DNA of 26,174 nt, from contig DXVG01000002.1 in the NCBI GenBank assembly GCA_019409045.1, positions 1-26,174 of the forward strand. The letters are read 5' to 3'. Shown piece after piece: positions 16,447 to 23,919 of the stretch. Under the pieces are notes generated by a model. It was given only the letters and a program-made list of their open reading frames with translations. It ran no database searches and was not told where the DNA came from. The position numbers and the translations under genes are program-made. Numbering within the stretch: the first letter of the stretch is position 1; the number at the start of each line of letters is the position of its first letter. The stretch comes from Clostridiales bacterium (lineage in GTDB: Bacteria; Bacillota; Clostridia; Christensenellales; Aristaeellaceae).

Positions 16447-16465
16447 AAAGGCCTGTCGCGCCTTT
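16447..16465 (-). terminator. Terminator of the DUF1538 / P-II operon
   Basis: AAAGGC (16447-16452) and GCCTTT (16460-16465) pair around a seven-base loop. The minus strand continues GTTTTG and the plus strand TTT, so it could act in both directions. It begins 13 bases after the stop of the last P-II-like gene. Confidence 0.55.
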
Positions 16466-16477
16466 TTTAATCTGCGC

Positions 16478-16834
16478 TCACTGCGGCTCGGAGGGGGGTT
16501 GGGCGTCCGGATCGGGGGCGAGCAGGTGTACGATGCCCGCGACCTCGTCCACCGGCAGCGCAAACGTCAGCCCCTTGCCCTGCGTGTTCAGCCCCGCGCC
16601 CTCGGCAATGGCGCTCATCAGCGCGTGGCGCTCCGGCCTGCGGGCGAGTATGAGCACGATCTCCTTCTCCGGCTGTATGGCGATGCCGAAGAACTGCTCG
16701 GCCTCGTGTACGCCCGTGCCGCGCCCGTGCAGTATGGTGCCTCCGCTGGCGCCCGCGGCGCGCGCCGCGTCCATCACCAGATCGGAAAATCCGCGGTTGA
16801 CGATGGTGACGATCAGGTCAAAGCCGTTATCCAT
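16478..16834 (-). CDS. P-II-like regulatory protein, second copy
   Basis: A 118-residue protein with the GlnB/P-II-like pattern: a first strand (FDLIVTIVNRG), a helix (SDLVMDAARAAGA), then GGTILHGRGTG, typical of P-II-like proteins that accompany DUF1538, and EKEIVLILARRPE followed by a last helix and strand. P-II proteins are trimeric sensors that bind nucleotides and metabolites and control transporters and enzymes. The start overlaps the end of the first P-II-like gene by eight bases (ATGGATAA). The Pro/Ser/Glu-rich C-terminus (about 107-118) is an extension. Being co-encoded with the membrane protein suggests it gates that protein; the ligand is unknown. Confidence 0.8.
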   Translation of the reverse strand: MDNGFDLIVTIVNRGFSDLVMDAARAAGASGGTILHGRGTGVHEAEQFFGIAIQPEKEIVLILARRPERHALMSAIAEGAGLNTQGKGLTFALPVDEVAGIVHLLAPDPDAQPPSEPQ

Positions 16835-17159
16835 GCGCCTTTCCTCCCTTGACGAGCAGTTCGTAGCTGTCGCGCCCGGCGATGCTGTTTAAGGCAACGC
16901 TCACGGCAAAGTAGCGCTCCCCCTCCAGCGCGGCCTCCAGCGCGCGCAGCGCGTCGGCGACCCTTCCGGAGGCGCACGGGGCGATCAGCACGTCCCTGCG
17001 CGTGTCCGAAAGGCCGAGGTACTCCATCCACGCGGCCTTGGCCGTGCCCTGCCCGGTCAGATGGAAGCACACGGCGCAGCCCGCACCCTCCAGCGCCGCG
17101 CGCATGCGCTCTCCCTGCCCGGCCCCGGCCACGGCGACGATCAGTTTCAATTTCTCCAT
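16827..17159 (-). CDS. P-II-like regulatory protein, first copy
   Basis: A 110-residue protein with a diverged P-II-like pattern: EKLKLIVAVAGAGQG, a helix, CFHLTGQGTA, then EYLGLSDTRRDVLIA and a closing helix and strand. Its central motif is GQGTA where its neighbour has GRGTG, so the two are different paralogues and not a recent duplication. The ATG at 17159 has AGAGGTG a few bases upstream and lies eight bases after the DUF1538 stop. It overlaps the next P-II-like gene by eight bases, giving a tightly coupled three-gene operon. Nucleotide or metabolite sensing is inferred from the family. Confidence 0.75.
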   Translation of the reverse strand: MEKLKLIVAVAGAGQGERMRAALEGAGCAVCFHLTGQGTAKAAWMEYLGLSDTRRDVLIAPCASGRVADALRALEAALEGERYFAVSVALNSIAGRDSYELLVKGGKAHG

Positions 17160-17167
17160 AAGCACCT

Positions 17168-18676
17168 CTAATCGAAGTCGATGATCTCGGTCTCCGGCCT
17201 CGGGGCCAGGCCGCCGCGCGCGCGTGCGCGCGTGCGGAAGGCGTACACAAGCGCCAGCGCCTGTATGGCGATCAGCGGCGTCATCGCCACCATCGCCACC
17301 AGCCCGAAGGCGTCCGCCATGGGGTTGCCGCCCAGCGCGTCCACCGCGCCGAGGGCGAAGGGGAGCAGGAACGTGGCCGTCATCGGGCCCGAGGCCACGC
17401 CGCCCGAGTCGAACGCGATGCCCGTGAACACGCTCGGCACGAAAAACGACATGCCCAGCGCCAGCGCGTATCCCGGCAGCACAAAATACCAGATGGAAAG
17501 CCCGGTGAGTATGCGCACCATGGCAAGCCCGAGGGAGACGGCAACGCCCACGCAGAGCGTTGTCATCATCGCGCGCTTGCTGATGACGCCGTCGGTGATC
17601 TGCGCGACCTGCTCGTTGAGCACATGCACCGCCGGTTCCGCCCGCACGATGAAAAATCCCATCAGCATCGCAAGCGGTATGAGCACCCAGTTGGCGGAAA
17701 GCGAGGCGAGCCGGCCGCCCAGCGCATAGCCCACGGGCAGAAAGCCCGTGTTGACCGCCGCCAGGAACAGGCAAAGCCCCAGAAGCGTGTAGACGATACC
17801 GGAAGCCATGCGCAAAAGCCTGCGCGCGGGCAGCTTCAGCCAGAAGATCTGAAACACGGCAAAGACGAGCAGTATGGGGAGCAGCGCGACGGATACCTCC
17901 TGCAGATAGTGGGGAATGGCGTCAAGCAGCGTGGGCAGCACTTCGTCCCAGGACGTCAGAAGCGCGGGGATCTCCGAGGCGTACTGGCTGGAGGTGGGGT
18001 CAAAGAACATCGCCAGCACCAGCACCGCGAGTATGGGGCCGATGGAGCACATCGCCACAAGGCCGAAGCTGTCCTCCTCAGAGCTCTTGCCGCCGCGCAC
18101 CGCCGCCACGCCCACGCCCAGCGCGAGTATGAACGGCACGGTGATCGGCCCGGTGGTGACGCCGCCGGAGTCGAAGGCCACGGGCAGAAAGTCGTTGTCG
18201 GCAAAGATGGCGAGCACAAAGACGAGCGCGTAGAAGAAAAGCAGCATCAGGTTCAGCCGCTTGCGAAAGACGATGCGCAAGAGCCCCAACACCAGAAACA
18301 CGCCCACGCCCGCGGCGACGGAGAAGATGAGCGCGCTGTTTGGAAAGGCGGGAACCTGCGAGGCCAGCACCGTCAGGTCCGGCTCGGCGATGGTGATGAC
18401 CGCGCCCATCAGAAAGCCCGCGCCGATGAGAAACGGCAGGCTGCGCTTCTGCGTCATGCGCGCGCCCACCATCTCGCCCATGGGCGTCATGGAGATTTCC
18501 GATCCCAAAGTAAAGAGCGTCATGCCGATGATGAGCACCACCGCGCTGAGGACAAACAGGAGCACGGTCGGACCGTTCAGGGGGGCGATGGTGAAGGCAA
18601 GCGCGAGCACGATCAAGGCGATCGGCGCGACGGAAGATATTGCCTCCCCGAATTTTGTTCCAATGGCGCCCAACAA
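17168..18676 (-). CDS. DUF1538-family integral membrane protein (predicted transporter)
   Basis: A 502-residue polytopic membrane protein with about twelve or more hydrophobic segments and an internal duplication. FDSGGV(T/A)(T/S)GP(I/M)T appears at about 168-178 and again at 423-433, each followed by (D/A)xFGLVAM near 203 and 456. AEP occurs at 97 and again at 346. Halves about 250 residues apart suggest two homologous domains, as in many secondary transporters. Acidic residues inside membrane segments hint at ion coupling; the substrate is unknown. I favour a TTG start at 18676 because GGAGG is eight bases upstream. A GTG at 18691 in frame would overlap that Shine-Dalgarno site. Two P-II-like genes follow directly. 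Confidence 0.85.
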   Translation of the reverse strand: MLGAIGTKFGEAISSVAPIALIVLALAFTIAPLNGPTVLLFVLSAVVLIIGMTLFTLGSEISMTPMGEMVGARMTQKRSLPFLIGAGFLMGAVITIAEPDLTVLASQVPAFPNSALIFSVAAGVGVFLVLGLLRIVFRKRLNLMLLFFYALVFVLAIFADNDFLPVAFDSGGVTTGPITVPFILALGVGVAAVRGGKSSEEDSFGLVAMCSIGPILAVLVLAMFFDPTSSQYASEIPALLTSWDEVLPTLLDAIPHYLQEVSVALLPILLVFAVFQIFWLKLPARRLLRMASGIVYTLLGLCLFLAAVNTGFLPVGYALGGRLASLSANWVLIPLAMLMGFFIVRAEPAVHVLNEQVAQITDGVISKRAMMTTLCVGVAVSLGLAMVRILTGLSIWYFVLPGYALALGMSFFVPSVFTGIAFDSGGVASGPMTATFLLPFALGAVDALGGNPMADAFGLVAMVAMTPLIAIQALALVYAFRTRARARGGLAPRPETEIIDFD

Positions 18677-18708
18677 TGGCAACACCTCCACAGATAAATC
18701 TATATAAA

Positions 18709-18751
18709 ATTATAACATTCCCGCGCGGGGCATGTCAACCGCGCGCGGGAA
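18709..18751 (-). promoter_or_regulatory. DUF1538 operon promoter within a GC-rich inverted repeat
   Basis: On the minus strand TTGACA (18738-18733), an 18-base spacer and TATAAT (18714-18709). A perfect 10-bp inverted repeat, TTCCCGCGCG (18718-18727) and CGCGCGGGAA (18742-18751), surrounds the -35. The same stem lies 43-76 bases after the potD stop, so it may serve as the potABCD terminator, as an operator, or both. Confidence 0.7.
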
Positions 18752-18793
18752 AGAAGTGTGTTCGGGATGCTTTAAGCCGATGAGAAGCGGGGA

Positions 18794-19816
18794 TCAGGAG
18801 AGCTTAAACTCGGCCCAGATGTCCTGATACACGCTCTCGTATTCGCCGATGTCCTCGGCAAACTGCTTGGTGGCAAACAGCTCCTCGGGGATGTTGAGCG
18901 CCTGATAGTCGAGGCTTCCCTCGGGCAGCAGCTCGGCCGCGGCGGCGTTGACGTTCAGGTACATCGTCCAGGGCTGTATGCGCGCGGCGATCTCCGGCCG
19001 CATCAGGAAGTTGAGGAACTCGTGCGCGCCCTCGGGGTTGTTCGCGCTCGCGGGGATGACCATCGCGTCGATGCCGAAGCCGATGCCCTCGGCCGGGAAC
19101 ACATATTCAAACGCGCCGGGCATCTCCTGCTCGCAGATGACCGCCTGCGAGGTGAACAGGAACGCGGCCTTCGCCTCGCCCGAGAGCAGGTACTGGTAGG
19201 CCAGGTTCGAATCCAGCGCCAGCACGTTCGGCCGGATTTCCGCCAGCTTTTCGGCGGCCTCGGCAAGCTCCGCGTCGTCGGTGGTGTTAAAATCGTGGCC
19301 GAGCATGATGTTGACGTAGCCGATCATCACGCGCGCGCTGTCCAGCAGGCACACGCTGTCCTCGAACTGCGCGTCGAACAGGTCGGCAAAGTGCGTGATC
19401 TCGCCCTCGACCAGCTCGGGGTTGTACACCAGCACCGGCGAGCCGGGCGCGTAGGGGATGGTGTATTCCCCGTCGGGGTCGTAGTACTGGTTCAGGTACG
19501 AGGGGTCGAGGTTTCCATAGTTGGACAGCGCGTCCATGTCAAGTGGCTGGAGAAGGCCGTCCTTGCGCAGTATGGAGAGCGCGTAGTCGCTGGCGAGCAC
19601 GACGTCGTAGGCCGCGCCGGTCTCCATCACCACGAGCATGTCCTCGTTGCTTGCAAAGGGCGAGAAGTTCACCTCGATGCCCGTCTCCTCCGTAAATTGG
19701 GCGAGCACTTCCGGCTCGAAATAGCCGTCCCAGGTGTAGATGTCGATGCTCTCGGCCAGCGCGCAGGGGCCGAGCGCGAGCGCGAGCGTGAACAGTGCGA
19801 CGAGCAGTTTTTTCAT
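18794..19816 (-). CDS. potD: Spermidine/putrescine ABC transporter substrate-binding protein
   Basis: A 340-residue periplasmic-type binding protein of the PotD/PotF family. A signal peptide (1-22, cleavage after CALA) is followed by IDIYTWDGYFEPEVLAQFTEETGI, the family N-terminus, then the YDVVLASDYALS stretch, IPYAPGSPVLVYNPE, and a C-terminal region with the NNPEGAHEFLNFLMRPE motif. The residues before Cys (LGP) do not form a canonical lipobox, so anchoring is uncertain. GGGAGG lies eight bases before the ATG. It is the last gene of potABCD, 27 bp after potC. Confidence 0.93.
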   Translation of the reverse strand: MKKLLVALFTLALALGPCALAESIDIYTWDGYFEPEVLAQFTEETGIEVNFSPFASNEDMLVVMETGAAYDVVLASDYALSILRKDGLLQPLDMDALSNYGNLDPSYLNQYYDPDGEYTIPYAPGSPVLVYNPELVEGEITHFADLFDAQFEDSVCLLDSARVMIGYVNIMLGHDFNTTDDAELAEAAEKLAEIRPNVLALDSNLAYQYLLSGEAKAAFLFTSQAVICEQEMPGAFEYVFPAEGIGFGIDAMVIPASANNPEGAHEFLNFLMRPEIAARIQPWTMYLNVNAAAAELLPEGSLDYQALNIPEELFATKQFAEDIGEYESVYQDIWAEFKLS

Positions 19817-19843
19817 CTTTGCGTCCTCCCGTTCCGAGTTGTT

Positions 19844-20629
19844 TTATGAAGCCCTTCTGCGCCGGGCGAGCCGGAGCAGCGCGGTTCCGAGGAAAATGGT
19901 GGCGAGCATGAGCGTAGAGAGCGCGTTGACCTGCAGGCTCACGCCCATGCGCACCGAGGAGTAGATCTTTACCGGCAGCGTGGTGGTGCCCGGGCCGGTG
20001 ACGAAGAAGCTGATGACGAAGTCGTCCATGCTCATGGCGAACGCCAGCAGCGTGCCGGAGACCACGCCCGGCAGGATCAGCGGCAGCGTCACCGTGAAAA
20101 ACGCGCGGGCGGGCGACGCGCCCAGGTCGCGCGCGGCGTTGACCAGCTCCGGGTCCATCCCCGCCAGCCGCCCCTTGACGACGATGTAGATGTAGGGCAC
20201 GCAGAACGTGACGTGTGCAAGCGTCAGCGTCAGCATGCCAAAGGGCAGCCCCACCGCGGTAAACAGCGCCAGAAAGCCCATGGCCATGATGATCTCCGGC
20301 GTCATCGCGGGAAGCAGCGCCAGCCCCTCCAGCGCGCCCGCGAAGCGCAGCTTGCGCCGCGCCATGCCCACCGCGCCGAGCGTCCCGAGCACCGCCGAGA
20401 TCGCGCAGCTGTACACCGCGAGCTGCAAGCTCTGCAAAAGCGCGTCGAGCAGCCCCTTCGTGTCCTGAAACAGCTCGCGGTAGTGCTGCAGGGAAAAGCC
20501 CGTAAAGTTGAAGGTAAAGCGGCTCTGATTCGCGTTGAAGGAGTAGATCACCGTCACCACGATCGGCAGGTACATCAAAACCAGCACCAGCGCCATGAAC
20601 ACCCGGGAGCCGACGCTTCGCCCTTTCAT
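19844..20629 (-). CDS. potC: Spermidine/putrescine ABC transporter permease PotC
   Basis: A 261-residue permease with six hydrophobic segments. An EAA-type motif (NAARDLGASPARAFFTVTLP) docks the ATPase. The N-terminal FSLQHYRELFQD stretch and MSMDDFVISFFVTGPG near the C-terminus are characteristic of PotC. GGGGGTGG precedes the ATG. The gene begins 12 bp after potB and is part of the same transcript. Confidence 0.94.
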   Translation of the reverse strand: MKGRSVGSRVFMALVLVLMYLPIVVTVIYSFNANQSRFTFNFTGFSLQHYRELFQDTKGLLDALLQSLQLAVYSCAISAVLGTLGAVGMARRKLRFAGALEGLALLPAMTPEIIMAMGFLALFTAVGLPFGMLTLTLAHVTFCVPYIYIVVKGRLAGMDPELVNAARDLGASPARAFFTVTLPLILPGVVSGTLLAFAMSMDDFVISFFVTGPGTTTLPVKIYSSVRMGVSLQVNALSTLMLATIFLGTALLRLARRRRAS

Positions 20630-20641
20630 GCGCCCACCCCC

Positions 20642-21508
20642 TTACAGCGAGGCGATGTCCTCGGCCTTTCCGCCCGCGCGGCGGTACAGCCAGAGGAAAA
20701 CGCCGGTCAGAAGCATCATCACCACCGACAGCGCCGCCGCGAAGGGCCAGTCGCGGCTTTTGAGGAGCTGGTCGTTGATGAGGTTTCCGAGGAACACGTC
20801 GTTTGAGCCGCCCAGAAGGTCGCTCATGAAGAACAGGCCGATGGACGGGACGAACGTGAGCACGCAACCGGCCAGCATGCCCGGCGCGGTCAGCGGCAGC
20901 GTCACCGTGAAAAACGCGCGCAGGGGAGAGGCGCCCATGTCGCGCCCGGCCTCCACCAGCGTCCAGTCCATCTTCTCCACGGAGGAGTAGGTGGGCAGTA
21001 TCATAAACGGCAGCATCGCGTACACCATGCCCAGCACCACCGCGCCGAACGTGTTGAGCAGCTTCAGCGGCTGGTCGATCAGCCCCAGCGCCTGCAAAAA
21101 CGCGTTGATCGGGCCGTCGCCCATGAGCAGTATGCGCCAGCCGTACACGCGCACAAGCGCGTTGGTCCAGAACGGCACGATCACCAGCAGCATCAGGATC
21201 GCCCGCCGCCTGGGCGGCGATTTTGCCATCAGGTAGCCGAACGGATAGCCGATCGCCAAACAGATCAGCGTGGTCAGCGTCGCAAGCCGCAGGCTGTTTC
21301 CCAGCACCTTCAGGTAGCTGGGGTTGAGTATCTTCAGGTAGTTGTCCAGCGTCAGGTTCGCGCTTACGCCGAGCCCGCTCGCGTCGCGCGTGGTAAAGCT
21401 CAGCCACACGATGTAGCCCAGCGTCACCACTACGAACAGCACCGTCCAGATCGCCATGGGCAAAACCAGCCATATCGCGCCGTCTGAGCGCCTCGCCTTC
21501 TTCTTCAT
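20642..21508 (-). CDS. potB: Spermidine/putrescine ABC transporter permease PotB
   Basis: A 288-residue permease with six membrane segments, the PotB stretch IVPFWTNALVRVYGWRILL and an EAA-type ATPase docking loop (EAGRDMGASPLRAFFTVTLPL). The ATG at 21508 overlaps the potA stop as ATGA, which fixes the start despite a longer open frame upstream. It pairs with PotC to form the channel of the polyamine importer. Confidence 0.94.
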   Translation of the reverse strand: MKKKARRSDGAIWLVLPMAIWTVLFVVVTLGYIVWLSFTTRDASGLGVSANLTLDNYLKILNPSYLKVLGNSLRLATLTTLICLAIGYPFGYLMAKSPPRRRAILMLLVIVPFWTNALVRVYGWRILLMGDGPINAFLQALGLIDQPLKLLNTFGAVVLGMVYAMLPFMILPTYSSVEKMDWTLVEAGRDMGASPLRAFFTVTLPLTAPGMLAGCVLTFVPSIGLFFMSDLLGGSNDVFLGNLINDQLLKSRDWPFAAALSVVMMLLTGVFLWLYRRAGGKAEDIASL

Positions 21509-22566
21509 CGCACCAGCGCCGCCTCGTTCGGATTCCAGCTCACATAGATGCGCTTGCCCTCCTCCAGCTGTTCCTCGCCGGAGGTCTGCTGGATGGCGAG
21601 TATCTGCTGGCCGCCGGGGAGCTCCACCGTCTCGCGGATGGAGCCGCCCGCGTAGTGCCGCGAGCGCAGGACGCCCGGCAGGCAGCACCCCGCGGCGGAG
21701 GGCACGCGCGAAAGCCGCACGCGCTCTATGCGCAGGCACACGTCCACCGCGTCGCCCACACGGACCTGCGGCCCCCCGGCGCGGCCGGGGAAGCGGTGGC
21801 CGGCGTAGCTGAGCACCGGCACGCAGCCGTCGGTCTGCGCCACCTCGCAGCGCAGGAAGTTCGACTGGCCGATGAACTCGGCGGCAAAGCGCGTGGCGGG
21901 CCGCTCGTACACGTCCTCGGGCGCGCCGATCTGCTCGATCAGCCCGTCGCGCATGATGGCGATGCGGTCGGAGAGGTTGAGCGCCTCCTCCTGATCGTGC
22001 GTGACGTACAAAAACGCGATGCCCAGCCGCTTTTGTATGTCCTTGAGCTCGCGCTGCATCTGCTGGCGCAGCTTCAGATCCAGCGCGCCCAGCGGCTCGT
22101 CCAGAAGCAGCAGCTTGGGGCCGAGCACCACCGCGCGCGCAATGGCCACGCGCTGGCGCTGTCCGCCGGAGAGCTGCGAGGGCATGCGCTTTTCAAAGCC
22201 CTCCAGCGCCACCAGGCGCAGCATCTCCGCCACGCGCCGGTCGCGCTCCTCCCTTCGGACGCCGCGCACGCGAAGCCCGTAGGAGATGTTTTTTCCCACG
22301 TTCATGTGCGGAAAGAGCGCGTAGCTCTGAAACACGGTGTTTACGTCCCGCTTCTCCGGCGGCAGGGCGGTGATGTCCGCCCCGTCCAGAAGCACGATGC
22401 CCGCGTCCGGCGCGGTGAGCCCGGCGACGATGCGCAGCGTGGTGGTCTTGCCGCAGCCGGAGGGGCCGAGCAGCGTGACAAATTCGCCCGTCTCAATGGT
22501 CAGCGATACGCCGCGCAACACGTCGGCGCCCTCAAATCGCTTGTGCAGATCGCGGATCTCCAGCAT
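21505..22566 (-). CDS. potA: Spermidine/putrescine ABC transporter ATP-binding protein PotA
   Basis: A 353-residue ATPase energising polyamine import. Walker A GPSGCGKT (34-41), Q-loop Q80, signature LSGGQRQR (132-139), Walker B LLLLDEPLGALD (152-163) and the switch His at 190 are all present. A C-terminal TOBE-type domain (about 240-353) follows, as in PotA. It is the first gene of potABCD, preceded by a promoter with -10 at 22631-22626. Confidence 0.94.
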   Translation of the reverse strand: MLEIRDLHKRFEGADVLRGVSLTIETGEFVTLLGPSGCGKTTTLRIVAGLTAPDAGIVLLDGADITALPPEKRDVNTVFQSYALFPHMNVGKNISYGLRVRGVRREERDRRVAEMLRLVALEGFEKRMPSQLSGGQRQRVAIARAVVLGPKLLLLDEPLGALDLKLRQQMQRELKDIQKRLGIAFLYVTHDQEEALNLSDRIAIMRDGLIEQIGAPEDVYERPATRFAAEFIGQSNFLRCEVAQTDGCVPVLSYAGHRFPGRAGGPQVRVGDAVDVCLRIERVRLSRVPSAAGCCLPGVLRSRHYAGGSIRETVELPGGQQILAIQQTSGEEQLEEGKRIYVSWNPNEAALVR

Positions 22567-22625
22567 TTTCCGTCCTTCTTTTTCCTTGCTTTCTCTATAT
22601 ATACCCGTATGCCGATATTATGAAC

Positions 22626-22654
22626 AATATAGCGTATTTTTGCGCGAGGTGCAA
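22626..22654 (-). promoter_or_regulatory. Promoter of potABCD
   Basis: TTGCAC (22654-22649), a 17-base spacer and TATATT (22631-22626) on the minus strand. The leader to potA is about 55 bases and purine-rich near the start codon. A TATATATA run at about 22595 offers a weaker alternative. Confidence 0.6.
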
Positions 22655-22695
22655 GACAAGTTCGGTAAACTCGCGTCCAAAGCAAAGGAAAATGT

Positions 22696-22712
22696 CCCCG
22701 CATCAGGCGGGG
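22696..22712 (-). terminator. Terminator at the end of the collagen-like gene
   Basis: CCCCGC and GCGGGG pair around a five-base loop that contains the stop codon. The minus strand continues ACATTTTCCTTT. A compact, moderately convincing terminator. Confidence 0.6.
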
Positions 22713-23833
22713 GCACGCAACTTGAGAAACGTGAGGGTCACGGTGCCTTCGCGGGCATCCTCGGGGCCATTGTACGTGAGGCTGAACACAGTCGCTTCGG
22801 GCGCGTAAAGGATGAAACTCGATGCGCCGACAGCCGAACTGCCGTTGGCGGTGGTGGCGAAATAGACGCCGGTCTCCAGATGCGCTGTACCATTGTAAAA
22901 GGGCGTCACCTGGATATAATTGGGGTCGCGCAGTATGGCGGAGACGCTGTAGGTGACCAGGTAATATCCGGCCGTGAGAGAGACCTGCGTCAGAGTGGAT
23001 TCGGTGATATTGCCAGTGGGATCAGGCACCGAAGGGAAAAGCGTGATCCGATCGCCGCTTGTAAAGAGGTCCTCGTAGTCGATGAAGGAGGCAAAGGCAT
23101 CCGGCGGGGCGACACCGGCAGGCCCCGTCGCGCCGGTCGGACCAACTTCGCCTGCGGCCCCCGCCGGCCCGGTTGGGCCTGTCGCGCCGGTCGGACCGAT
23201 TTGGCCCGCAGGCCCTGTGGCCCCGATCGGGCCTGTCGCTCCGGTCGGACCAACCTCGCCTGCGGTCCCCATCGGTCCGGCAGGCCCCGTCGCGCCCGTC
23301 GCGCCCGCAGGCCCTGTGGCCCCGGTCGGTCCGGTCGGACCCGTCGCGCCCGGGCTCCCTGACGGTCCGGTCGGCCCCTGCGCCCCCTGAGCGCCCTGTG
23401 TTCCAACAGGTCCCATGGGTCCGGTCATACCCGTCGCTCCGGTCGGGCCTGTGGCTCCGGTCGGGCCTGTGGCTCCGATCGGCCCTATAGCTCCTGCAGG
23501 GCCGGTGGGACCGGTCGGGCCTTCCGCCCCCTCCGGGCCGCGCGGCCCACCGGCAGGCCCGGTCGGGCCTGTGGCCCCTGGCAGCCCGCGCGGCCCGACA
23601 TCTCCCTGTGCGCCGGTAGGGCCTGTTGCGCCGGCAGGCCCGGTTTCGCCCATGGCTCCGCGCGGCCCTGTCGGGCCGATCCGCCCTACAGGCCCTGTGG
23701 CCCCGGTCGGCCCCGTTGGCCCGACTTTCCCGCCACAGGGCGGAGCGGGGACATGGCAGGCCCGTGCAGGGCAACACGGGCAGCCGACACAGTATAGGCG
23801 GCGTCCCAAGGGACAGCGCATGCAGTTGGACAT
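22703..23833 (-). CDS. Collagen-like repeat surface protein (BclA-type, probably spore surface)
   Basis: A 376-residue protein in three parts. The N-terminal 34 residues hold eight cysteines (4, 7, 15, 18, 20, 21, 26, 33). Residues 35-242 are about 69 G-X-Y triplets dominated by GPT, GAT and GPA, with one extra Gly at 95 breaking the phase after 20 triplets. The C-terminal 134 residues (243-376) form a globular, Tyr/Thr-rich beta domain similar to the TNF-like trimerisation heads of BclA-type proteins. Such proteins trimerise and form the hair-like nap of exosporia in Bacillus and clostridia. The ATG at 23833 has AAGGAG ten bases upstream. A sigma-K-like promoter lies just before it. No export signal is visible, consistent with assembly in the mother cell. 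Confidence 0.85.
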   Translation of the reverse strand: MSNCMRCPLGRRLYCVGCPCCPARACHVPAPPCGGKVGPTGPTGATGPVGRIGPTGPRGAMGETGPAGATGPTGAQGDVGPRGLPGATGPTGPAGGPRGPEGAEGPTGPTGPAGAIGPIGATGPTGATGPTGATGMTGPMGPVGTQGAQGAQGPTGPSGSPGATGPTGPTGATGPAGATGATGPAGPMGTAGEVGPTGATGPIGATGPAGQIGPTGATGPTGPAGAAGEVGPTGATGPAGVAPPDAFASFIDYEDLFTSGDRITLFPSVPDPTGNITESTLTQVSLTAGYYLVTYSVSAILRDPNYIQVTPFYNGTAHLETGVYFATTANGSSAVGASSFILYAPEATVFSLTYNGPEDAREGTVTLTFLKLRAPA

Positions 23834-23869
23834 GGCAGGCCAGCTCCTTTCGCCGGGGCATATCTCCTT

Positions 23870-23896
23870 CAGTCTATGCCGGCGCGCTGGGCGCGT
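23870..23896 (-). promoter_or_regulatory. Possible sigma-K-type promoter for the collagen-like gene
   Basis: On the minus strand AC (23896-23895), a 16-base gap and CATAGACTG (23878-23870) fit the sigma-K consensus (AC, 16-17 bases, CATAnnnTA) except for the last base. The consensus is short, so a chance match is possible. No good housekeeping promoter is visible in this gap. Confidence 0.3.
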
Positions 23897-23919
23897 TCCC
23901 ATACCATCCCAAAGTCGTT

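Noticed and set aside
22587..22610. Shared operator between rnf and pot leaders (GGGTATATA in both)
   Set aside because: The common stretch is short and AT-rich, and the pot copy lacks the second arm of the palindrome.
23100..23730. Short DNA repeats considered as a CRISPR array or minisatellite
   Set aside because: The periodicity is 9 bases and its multiples and stays in frame with G-X-Y codons; there are no uniform repeats with unique spacers.
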